In this document: one piece after another, positions 35,695-46,220 of the stretch
Position numbering within the stretch: the stretch's first letter is position 1
Layout of the letters: each line of letters starts with the position of its first letter
Assembly: GCF_000006565.2 (NCBI RefSeq)
Contig: NC_031468.1
Span: 496,001 to 560,000, forward strand
From: Toxoplasma gondii ME49
Taxonomy: Eukaryota > Apicomplexa > Conoidasida > Eucoccidiorida > Sarcocystidae
DNA length: 64,000 bases
Reading direction: 5' to 3'
Position numbers and translations under genes: made by a program
The notes under the pieces: model-generated
The model's input: only the letters and a program-made list of their open reading frames with translations
What the model was told of the DNA's origin: nothing
The model's database searches: none

Positions 35695-37437
35695 ATGAGA
35701 GCGTCGCTCCCGGTTCACCTCGTTGTGTGCACGCAGCTAAGTGCCGTTTGGTTTGGAGTGGCTAAAGCCCATGGTGGACACCGACTGGAACCGCATGTTC
35801 CCGGATTCCTGCAAGGCTTCACTGATATCACGCCTGCAGGTGATGACGTTAGTGCCAACGTAACAAGTTCGGAGCCTGCAAAACTTGATCTCTCTTGTGT
35901 GCACTCTGACAATAAGGGATCAAGGGCTCCCACAATAGGCGAGCCAGTGCCAGATGTGTCCCTGGAACAATGTGCTGCGCAATGCAAGGCTGTTGATGGC
36001 TGCACACATTTCACTTATAATGACGATTCGAAGATGTGCCATGTGAAGGAGGGAAAACCCGATTTATACGATCTCACAGGAGGCAAAACAGCATCGCGCA
36101 GTTGCGATAGATCATGCTTCGAACAACACGTATCGTATGAGGGAGCTCCTGACGTGATGACAGCGATGGTCACGAGCCAGTCAGCGGACTGTCAGGCTGC
36201 GTGTGCGGCTGACCCGAGCTGCGAGATCTTCACTTATAACGAACACGACCAGAAATGTACTTTCAAAGGAAGGGGGTTTTCTGCGTTTAAGGAACGAGGG
36301 GTGTTGGGTGTGACTTCCGGGCCGAAACAGTTCTGCGATGAAGGCGGTAAATTAACTCAAGAGGAGATGGAAGATCAGATCAGTGGCTGCATTCAATTGA
36401 GTGACGTTGGATCAATGACTGCTGACCTGGAGGAGCCTATGGAGGCTGATTCTGTTGGCGCTTGTATGGAACGGTGCCGCTGTGATGGAAGATGCACGCA
36501 CTTCACGTTCAACGATAATACTCGGATGTGCTACCTCAAAGGTGACAAGATGCAGTTGTACTCATCTCCAGGTGACAGAACCGGCCCAAAGAGCTGCGAT
36601 TCAAGCTGCTTCTCGAACGGGGTTTCTTACGTCGATGATCCGGCGACAGATGTTGAGACCGTATTCGAAATTTCACACCCAATTTATTGTCAAGTAATCT
36701 GCGCCGCAAATCCGTTGTGTACAGTGTTTCAGTGGTATGCCTCCGAGGCAAAGTGCGTCGTCAAGAGAAAGGGGTTTTACAAACACAGAAAAACAGGTGT
36801 CACGGGAGTCACAGTGGGCCCTCGGGAGTTCTGCGATTTTGGCGGTAGCATCCGCGACCGAGAAGAGGCAGACGCCGTTGGATCAGACGATGGCCTCAAC
36901 GCGGAAGCAACTATGGCAAATTCTCCTGATTTTCACGACGAAGTAGAATGCGTCCACACGGGCAACATTGGGTCAAAAGCACAAACCATTGGAGAAGTGA
37001 AACGCGCAAGTAGTTTGAGTGAGTGCAGAGCCAGATGCCAAGCGGAGAAAGAATGCAGCCACTACACTTACAATGTAAAATCCGGTTTGTGTTATCCAAA
37101 AAGAGGAAAGCCTCAATTTTATAAGTATCTTGGCGACATGACGGGATCCAGAACATGTGATACAAGTTGCCTTAGGAGGGGAGTCGATTACTCACAGGGC
37201 CCTGAAGTAGGAAAGCCTTGGTATTCTACGCTGCCGACAGACTGCCAAGTTGCATGCGACGCTGAGGATGCTTGCCTGGTGTTCACCTGGGATTCGGCGA
37301 CGTCACGATGCTACCTCATCGGCTCAGGTTTCTCGGCACATCGACGGAACGACGTGGATGGCGTGGTATCTGGACCCTATACTTTCTGTGACAATGGCGA
37401 AAACCTTCAGGTGCTTGAAGCGAAAGACACAGAATGA
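35695..37437 (+). CDS. MIC4: Microneme protein MIC4, galactose-binding Apple-domain lectin
   Basis: MIC4 is a secreted microneme adhesin that forms a complex with MIC1 and MIC6 and binds galactose-containing host glycans, mainly through its fifth Apple domain. The gene is one exon of 580 codons, with the start in CGCAAAATGA. Residues 1-25 form a signal peptide (VHLVVCTQLSAVWFGVAKA). From about residue 68 there are six Apple/PAN domains in three pairs. Each pair has an odd domain with C.A.C......CTHFTY and a following domain starting C....SC and ending FC(D). The fifth domain covers about residues 410-490 (VECVHTGNIGSKAQTIGEV). No membrane anchor is present, in keeping with attachment through MIC6. 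Length and domain order match the T. gondii protein as I remember it. The gene looks intact. Confidence 0.95.
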   Translation: MRASLPVHLVVCTQLSAVWFGVAKAHGGHRLEPHVPGFLQGFTDITPAGDDVSANVTSSEPAKLDLSCVHSDNKGSRAPTIGEPVPDVSLEQCAAQCKAVDGCTHFTYNDDSKMCHVKEGKPDLYDLTGGKTASRSCDRSCFEQHVSYEGAPDVMTAMVTSQSADCQAACAADPSCEIFTYNEHDQKCTFKGRGFSAFKERGVLGVTSGPKQFCDEGGKLTQEEMEDQISGCIQLSDVGSMTADLEEPMEADSVGACMERCRCDGRCTHFTFNDNTRMCYLKGDKMQLYSSPGDRTGPKSCDSSCFSNGVSYVDDPATDVETVFEISHPIYCQVICAANPLCTVFQWYASEAKCVVKRKGFYKHRKTGVTGVTVGPREFCDFGGSIRDREEADAVGSDDGLNAEATMANSPDFHDEVECVHTGNIGSKAQTIGEVKRASSLSECRARCQAEKECSHYTYNVKSGLCYPKRGKPQFYKYLGDMTGSRTCDTSCLRRGVDYSQGPEVGKPWYSTLPTDCQVACDAEDACLVFTWDSATSRCYLIGSGFSAHRRNDVDGVVSGPYTFCDNGENLQVLEAKDTE

Positions 37438-39617
37438 CCCAGGAGGGTGCCAGATACTTTGTGTGACTGCGACATGCAGTCATGTACTCAAAGTGTTGTA
37501 CATGGACAGGAGGACTTTTTTTTTAAGTCATTGCAGAGGTGCGTTTTCGGAGCAGCACTATAACTGCGTCAGCGACTAAGCACGCCACGTAGCTGAATGA
37601 AACGCAGCCACCTTCGTGTATGTATGCTTCGTTTTTTGTCGCTGTGCAGTTTTGAATCATTTCCCTTATGGGACATTTCTGAAAAATGCTCCCCGTTCGC
37701 TTGTAGCACTATGAGAGGGGCCGAAGACTGCAATGGAGGTAGCGCTGCGTTGAAAAGACGAGGCGCTACATTTCGCGTAGCGACAAGGCCGTGTAGAGTT
37801 TTGCTTTTCGCGAGACACTGCTCTGAGTGTCATATGCATCAAATGCAGTGGTAGCACACAGAGGTGAGAAGAATGATCACCTGCGGGGGAATGGCTTTGC
37901 TAAACAACAAGGTCGCTGTGTGACTTTACACAACGAAACTACTGTGGTGAGTGCTCAGTTGAGTGAAAAGAAATGCCGCGTTATCGTGAGTTCTGGTTCG
38001 GTGGACTTTGCCACCGTAGTAAAACTCAACCTGTAACGGAATGCCCAGTTTTACTGCTCTCTTTAAAGGGCGTCCACGTTCTCTATATTCAAGCTGTTTA
38101 CCCACCTGCGTTTCGGTGCATCGCGCGTGCCACATCAAAAATCCAGGTAACGGTGCGGGACCTATGCTACACTTTATATCTCTCAGAAAGCATACACCCA
38201 CTGATTATGGACAACGCTGTGGTCGCGTTGTACCACAATGCAGGAATACTCAGTTCACCTTGCAAGTGTTCTGGTGTTCATTGCGTGTCAGAAGTACACG
38301 AAAAGAGACTTCTTTGGCCTCCAAGTGATACGTAACCGCGGCAGTCATGAACAGAGTCACTCGTGCTTCTGAAACGCACGTCTTCTGTACAGAGACAGAT
38401 GCAGTGTGCATACAGGAAGCCCCTCGATTGTTGCCGTAGCAGGTAGCCAGTAGAAGAAACAAAGACACGGTGACTTTCGATTACAATCCATGCATGAAGA
38501 ATGACAATGCACCGGGATTCCAGAAACCAACACTGAAAGGTGCTTGCAGCGAGGCTTCTACTGAATTCACCAGTTCATCTCTTTCCAGCGGTACGGCATT
38601 ACTGGATTCATGTGCGATCGTGGCTGAAGACACACGGGAAGGGTGAAAATGGCATGGCGATCGTGTGGTCTCAACTCAGGAGCTGCGGTCAGAGCGGGGC
38701 CCCTTCTGACCTTCCATTGTCCACTTTGAAGATACCGTAGTGACCAATTCAGAGTGTGGCATTCACAAACGATTTGCCTGTTGCGACTACTGCACTGTAA
38801 AAAAACAAAGATCCCACGTTTGGGTAGATGCACACACCGTCTGACATGCCACGGTAAAAGACCAAATCGTCCGCGAACGCGCAGCTCTTAATCGCCTTCA
38901 CATCACTGAACAACGAGGAAGAATTTTTGGATCAGCAGCGGAGCTGGTGGTGATGGCTTTATCGCTGTTCCCGGACCGTGAACAGGCTCCTCTGAACCGT
39001 AGACAGAAACTGGTCACCCATGCGCCATTTAATGGAGCACAGTCCACACGGCTGCCAATCGTCGCGCTTCATTCTTAATGAAAAGAGACTCTGACATGCT
39101 TGGTTCCGGTTCTACAGCCGACTCACAAGATCACACAACTAAGTCTGATTTCGGAATGCGAAGAATTTGGTAGCAACTGCAATGAGGTTTAAGTTTCTAA
39201 GTGCTGTTGTGTAGGGTCGGATGACCGAGCAGCACACTTGTGGAGTCTCCGTTCTTGGGAGACATAAGAGTTGCTTGCCGCAGCCAACAGAGATGTGAAT
39301 TATGGCTGTCCTAGCAGCGGCTGTTGGGACGGTGCTATCGAACAATGACGCAGGGTTGCGTAAACTTTAGTTCTGTGAACCCAGCTTTATCTGTCTCCAC
39401 TTGGCCAGTTTCGGATACTTTCTGCACTTCTCCGCCGTCTGTGCACGCGATAAAACAGCTTGAGAACGTGACTAGGACCGCGGGGTACAAACACGCCAAG
39501 AACATCTCAAGATGCCACCGACGGTTTCCCACAGCAAAAAGGATCGACGATTTGGTTGCCGTTGCGCCAAAGTTTCACCAACAACCGACACGAAGGCCGT
39601 GCCTACAGTGAAGCCTA
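37438..39617. other. Convergent 3' spacer between MIC4 and the reductase
   Basis: MIC4 (plus) and the aldo/keto reductase (minus) end facing each other. No supportable gene lies between; the space should contain both 3' UTRs. A T-run follows the MIC4 stop at about 37517-37526. Confidence 0.45.
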
Positions 39618-42600
39618 TCACTGAATGATTCTCAAGACATCTCTCCACTTCCAGTGAAGGAAGTTAATTTCTCGCTCCGCCCAGTCGCTCAAAGCACCGC
39701 AGGCCGGAGTGGTGCAGAAGAGGTTCTCTCGGAGCTGATAAAAGTCTGTGAATCCGAGGATCTGAAAAAGCACGTATCGCACGCCGTCTGCGTGTTCTGC
39801 ACCTACCAGCATTACGCGATACACGAGGGACGGTAAAAATCCAAACGGTCCCCAAGCAAAGTTCCAACTACGAATCACCGCGCTTAAGGAGGATCTCATG
39901 TTGTTTGATTGCCTTTGCGTTTATATCTACGCCATCATGTTCAGATGGCACCCTCCAAACACACAGTGCACCTACTAAGAACGCTGTTTCATCAAACCCG
40001 TTTGCGGACGGCATTCGCGTTGAAACTCCAGAACCACTCTCAGCCTAAAGGACATTGTTCGCATTTCTATGAACGAAGAGCTCAAAATGGACGCTTTGAG
40101 TCTCTGAAGAGGAGAGAGAGGAAAGCTGAGATTGGTCTTACTACGCGGGGAAAGAGGCAACGTTTGACCTCCGAGTCACCGATCACGACACATCTGCAGG
40201 AATCAGGTGAGAAACCCTCTCCCGACTGGTGGTGGCTTTTAACCAGCGCGACGGGCAGCAGACGAAAGACACAAACATTTCGCTTGACAACCCAACGATG
40301 TCCCATTTTTGTGAAAACTTGCGCTTTTCTACAGTCGAGAAGTTACACGCTGAGACGCCAAAGGAGCTCACCGTCGAACAAATGAAAGGGCGCGACAGAA
40401 CCCATCGAAGGGCCATCACCGTCAAGTTTGGATGCTCCAGGCGCAACGCGAGATAAAAGTATGCTGAGACAGCTCGTGCGGCCAGAGAGCCCCTGACAAG
40501 AGCAACAGATTCGCATCTGCGTTGTCGGGGTGAGACAAATGTATGAGTCCTGCTCCGTGCCTTCCCAGACGTAAAGACATTTCTCAGTTTCTGTGAACGA
40601 AGTCTTCAGATAAACACTTGCGTCCTGGGAGTGGAGCAGAGCTGCTCCCCCGGTAGATGTCCCAGTTGATGCCTGGACACCGCTCAGTTTGTGCGGGGAG
40701 AAGGAACAACACTTCGCCTTGCTGGAGGAGGACCCAAACGAAGGGAGCCGACGAACGTCTGAGGAAGCGACGCAAGGTGGTCTCACCTGTAGCGCTTCAT
40801 ATAAGAGGGGAAACGGAGCATGCGGCCGGTCGTGGGATACTCTAACCATTCGAGGTATTTTCCAGTCAAAATACCGCCTCCGAGAGCTCCGTAGGCCAGC
40901 AGAGCAGTGCCTAGAAAGACGCACCAAGACACACGATGCGCGGACAAGTAACGCGACGAAATATTCGCTTATCAAGATAAAATACGTATACATAAATACA
41001 TACATGTATTCATGTACATACCTAAAAATATACATGCATATAGATGCATATCAATATATATATATATATATATATATGTGGAAAAAGACAGACATACGCA
41101 CACATTATTTGTCTGCACCTCGGTGTCGTAGCCGAGTCGCCAGCGCCACATAGCAGGATTTTGTGGACTTGTTTCTGTGAACCGAGTATCGGAAAATGGT
41201 GTTGAAAACAAATTCGTGGATCGCCAGGTATGACGGCATCACAGAGAGAGGCAGAGTGATGTGAGAGCCTTCTTGGGACAACATTGCGTCCTTGTACGTC
41301 GCAGACATTGCTAAATTTCTCGTGACAGCAGCGGGTTTGCCTCGTGCCCAGGGCTCGATTGCGACCATCGCATTTCTGAGTCCCCAGAGAGAGATTCACG
41401 GAGTTTTGACAAGATCGGTGTGATCCGTTTCTACTGAGTGTCTCGATCGGAAGATAATCGTCTCTTCAGGATGCACTCGCTCTCTCGTTACACGCACACA
41501 AGGTGTTGAAAAGTTGTGTCTGCTCCTGAGCGCCGTTTCCGCTCCCGCAAAGTCGTGTTCTATGTGAACTAGAGAATCCCTGGAGAGTAGTCTTTCGAGA
41601 CGCCTCGACGTTCGGTCACAAAGTGTATGGGAAGATAGACCGTGGACGCCCTCTTGAAACAACGTGCTCTACCAGTAGTCCAGGTCTCCAACATTCCTTT
41701 ACCTACAACTGTACGGAACGCAACATGCCTCCGAAAAACGAAAGTGGAATTCTCCTCCAGTTCCCCGTGCTAAACACAGCAGCAAGCACAATACGCGTGA
41801 GCGTCTCCTATCGAACGAAACGTTGCACTGCAGCGCTCAGCGCAGACGCAGAGTGTAAGTTGCCGTCGGCACCTACCAGCATTCTGCGGCCGTGCGAGTT
41901 CGACGAATCCTTTTTCCACGTCGTTTCTGCACAAGAGGTTGTACTGCACTTGAACAGATGCCGGCGGAGGAAGGCCGAAGAATCGCGTTGCAAGTTCGGT
42001 GAAACGACAGACTCCGTAAGGGGTCTCGTTGCTCAGCCCCCAGGCTCGAATCTAGAGAGGGAGAACACAACAGCAGACACGCAAAACGAAACGAGGTCGA
42101 TAGCACACAAGCCAGACGAAGAGCAGGACTGGGAAGAGAGGAAAACGGGCGAAGACGACAAGGAATGTGGGGAGAGAGAACGGCGAGAATGAGGGAAGGC
42201 GGAAGGAGGAGAGAACCAGAGTACCAAGAAAGGGAAAAAGAGCGACAAGAGGCGAGAGAGGAGAGGAGAAATGGAGACGCGCGAGAGGATGCACACAGCC
42301 TTCACGCTGCTGACAAGATGTTCTTTATATGTTTGTTACACACATCCGGTAATCAACTGACGGAGGCGTTGCGGGGCGGACCACAGCCGCTGGCCAAACG
42401 CTCCCGCTAGACAGCACATCAGGCTTAAAGTGAGGCCTTAAAATGAGGACATCTCAAAAAGAAGCAAAGGCCTTCTTGAAGCTCCGAAACATGAGTTACC
42501 ACGTGTGCGAAGCGCCCCCAGCGATCTCGGCAGTTCCTTTGCAAGTGTCTGAGACTTCACCAGCTGCTCCACGGGTCGAGAGGGAATGCAAACGAAACGA

Positions 42601-45600
42601 GGAAAGGCCGTAGACGCAGCCCGCTGCGACAGAAGGGAAGACCTACGGCGAACCGAGATCGACCGTGAGCTACAGCGGTGCGACTTGCTCGTCTGCAGAC
42701 GACATGCAGTTCTTTGAGGAGCGATGTCTCCTCGAACACCCGTCTCGTACAACTGGTGCTCCGTTTTTTGCGTGTCACGCAAAACTGGTAGAAAAGGCGT
42801 TTTCCATAAAGAACCTCAGTCAGTGTCTTGTTCGTGTGAACGTCTCGTTTCCGACCGAAAGGTGGAAGACAGAAGCTGAGCCGACTTCAGTGAAGCACCA
42901 GAAATACAGGTTTAAAATGCATGCTGCTCACCTTGCCTTCGCGAAGAAGCTGCCCCACCGCTTCGAGTTGCTCCTCCATGGGGACGACCGCCTCGCGGCT
43001 TTCTTGTTCTGCTGCACGCTGCAAAAATGGAACTCCAGCGAGAGACACGCATGCGCAAATGAGGGACCGCAGACGCAACGAAGGTTGCTCGAACGCAGTG
43101 CTGACGCAAACGCTTCTCCGCGAGAGAATGGCCAACTGGTGCCGACAGAAGCCTGGAAGGCCCCCCGGGGGAGCGCTCCGTCGACCGTCACGGGGAAGTG
43201 GACAGAGACCAAACGGATCCAAGTGACCATCCGAACGACGCGATAAAGGATCTGGAGAGGTCCAACGCATGCGTTCCGCGTGGAGCGAACGGACAACGCC
43301 TGCCGACCCAACGAGGGAGAAGGGGAGAAGACTCTCAAGGTGTCAGCGCATGCAGAAGCCGGAAACGACATTCGAAAACCGAACGCGCAGGACGTCTCGT
43401 CGGGCTCGCGGCGCGCTTGAATGCCTAACGGGAAGGCGTCCCTTTCTCGCTCTCTTTTCCGTCAGAGCACCACCAGTCAGGTGGAGAGCTGACAGAGTCT
43501 CTTAGCGTTCGCGCATTCAGCTTGAGAAAACGGAGAAACACAAACAGCTACAAACTCAACGAGACACCTCAAACGCACACAGACACACGACGATAACTAG
43601 TCCTTCGCCCGATCGTCCCTACGCGTTGACCCCTCAGTGTGAAGGAGAAATGGGGGAAGCCCAGACACCCGAATGTTCGCAAGATCCACGTGCAGGTGAA
43701 CTGCGCAGATTTCTTTATTTTCTCATTTGCGTCTGATGATCTTCAGTGTCTTCAGTGTCTGAGCTGAACGCGCTTTTGAATCGGACTGTCCGCCGTCCCT
43801 GGCAGGCTGGCAATGCGGGGAACCGCGTTGTTCACTCTTGCACAGCTGGTGTGCAACTCTTCGTTTTTCACATAGACGCCGAGCACTCGGGGACTTAAAG
43901 TCTTAACACGGTCGCGAAACGCTCGACATAAATGTGTACGTCCGTAACCGGAACCACCCTCGCGCCTGGTCCCTCATCTACCTCGGGGTCGAAGAGAACA
44001 TCGCCGAAGTCTCCACTGCTGTGGAGAGGGACATAACGGTCAGGCCAGTGAAGTTGAAAGAGGTCGACGTAGTCCGTTTTGAGTCGCCGGAGACTCCCTT
44101 CGGCTGCCGCCAGAATCTGCTTCTTCGACAAACACGTACCAGTCGTTTCTTGATCTTCGCGCCTGTGAAAAAGGCGAACCCACGGGGGAGGCAAGCGGAA
44201 AGACGTATGCACACTCTCTGCAGGCCGCCGGACTCTCGCGGCAGACGCTAGAGGCGTGGTTTCGGCAATGACAGCTGACGGGCGGGAGTGACTATGCTTC
44301 CAGGAAACAAAGCGTTTCTCACACATGAAGAAGCAAAAACGACAGACCCCATGCACCTTGAACTGGAAAGAAACCTGCCACACACTCTTTGAACTGCGGT
44401 CGGCATCGAGGGGGGGGAGCGACCGCATGGACAGAAAGACGAACGGACATGGGATGAAAAGCAAGTGTGTTATTCACTGACTTTGATTCTTTCCTAGGCT
44501 TGGGTTACCCAGTGACCTAAACCCGGTATGGAGAAGCAGCTTCACTGCCACATCGAGGGCCTTCCCCGTTTTTTTTTCAGTCGATTGTCTCCGAAGAAAT
44601 CGCACCCGCCCCACAAAGTGTTTCACACCGTTCGCGCGTGCACACAGCTCTGCTGAACAGACAACAAGATCCTTCAAGGAAGGCAGAAAGTCGAAGAACT
44701 CTACGACAGTTCCGAACAGCGCTCGGCGCCGCGATTATGTACAGCTGCCTCTCAGACGGAAGCAACGACTCCTCCACGGTCTGTCTCTCTGACGCGAGCT
44801 TCGTGACGCCATCGGCCCTCCCACCCGGCAGTCGACGCGTCCTACACACCTGGGAAGCCGCTTTCGCGTTTGAGAAGCGCCTGTGTGTTTCGTGCTTTCC
44901 GTACGGAGCCAGGCAAGGTGTTTCGACCTTCCTGCAACTTTGGTGGCGACGACGAATTTCTCTCTTTCTCCGCGTCCCCGCCGCGCTAGCCAGGCGCCGA
45001 GGATCTCCTCGCTGCGGCCGTAAGTGACTGGCGAGGCCGGCAGAGGGTAAAGTTCGGCGGTGTCGAAGAAGTTCACTCCCCACTCATCCACCGCGTAGTC
45101 GAAGAGCTCGAAGGCTCTCTCGCGGCCCAGTTGCGGACTCCCGACAGTCATCGTTCCCAGGCCAACTTGTGAAACAAACAAGTCGCTCTTGCCCAACTGC
45201 CGATACGTCATCTCGTCTCCGCGCTCTCCCGGCGACCCAGGCGCGTCTCCAAGAGGTTGGTACGCGCTCCGGCGCAGGCGGGGAAGCCTAGAAAAGGAAG
45301 AAAGAGGAGCAGCCGGGGACGTGGACTGCGACGCGACGGAAGCCGAAGAAGAGACAGCCTCTGCTGCGACGAAGGGTGTCGACGAATTCGAAGAAAAAGC
45401 TGCGAGTGGAGCCAGATGAGAGCGGAGAGGAGGAGCAGCCTCTCCACACGCGTTTGCGTTCCGTTGTCGCGACGACGTGGACGGGTCCGCGCCGCCTCGT
45501 TGGGAAGCAGAGGCAGATGTGGAGTTCGTTTTCGGAGGAAAAACGACCCAGAGAGGGAGAGTGTCATGTCCCTCCACGGACGTCGCTCCCTCACTCGCAG

Positions 45601-46066
45601 CTGCGTAGATCTGCGCCAGAGACGCGGCGACGGAGGCTTCTTTCTGCGACTCCGCGCGAGCACGCGACAGCGTTCGGTTGGACGCAGAGATACAGAAATT
45701 CTGTTCCCTCGCAACTTGGCCGAGCGGATGCAAAGGGGTGAACTGCCATTGATCCATGCCGACAGGCGTACGTTTCATCCCTGTAGATGCGCCGCAGGCG
45801 AGGCAGAGAGCAACACAGAGTCCGATGGAGGCCTCCAGAAGGCTCCACACACTGGGTCTGCAGCTGAGTCTCGAAGATGTAGGGACAAGAAAGATCTCTT
45901 TGTAGAGGCATTTTGTGTCTTGTCCTACGCGTCTGTCCTGCTCAACGTTTACGTTTGTAACGCAGATCGAGAGTTCAGCGTCCGAAGCGAGGGACATGCG
46001 TTGAACATGGGCGAGAGAGGCGGAAGACGCAACAGTCCCGACGACGTCGACCGACTTCCCCGCCAT
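39618..46066 (-). CDS. Aldo/keto reductase, Tas-like, with long N-terminal extension
   Basis: This is an NADPH-type aldo/keto reductase closest in pattern to bacterial Tas. Exons are 46066-44905, 44154-43982, 43018-42932, 42051-41877, 40910-40787, 40492-40372 and 39761-39618, all in phase, giving about 661 residues. The domain starts at M286 ([20 protein letters not shown]). The catalytic tetrad is visible: D335 and Y340 ([11 protein letters not shown]), K376 (VVATKVAG) and H423 ([16 protein letters not shown]). Later motifs are [57 protein letters not shown] and [14 protein letters not shown]. The exon 1/2 junction is uncertain: the in-frame acceptor is GCGAAG, and a nearer CACAG at 44162 is out of phase. 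The first 285 residues are not part of the family and contain one hydrophobic segment ([13 protein letters not shown]). Starts at 46066, 45778 or 45211 are all possible. Confidence 0.82.
41053..41077. repeat. AT microsatellite in a reductase intron
   Basis: A (TA)n run in the minus-strand intron between reductase exons 4 and 5. Confidence 0.9.
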
Positions 46067-46220
46067 GTGAGAAACAAACTTGGACAGACACGAAGAAAAG
46101 GAGACCACCCGAGACGGAAGTCTGTTTCTGTATCGAGCGTCTTTTTCTGCACACAAGCTTAGACACTTTGAGAAACTGTGTCTGCATGCAGGCTCTCCTT
46201 CTGCATAAACGTATTGGATC

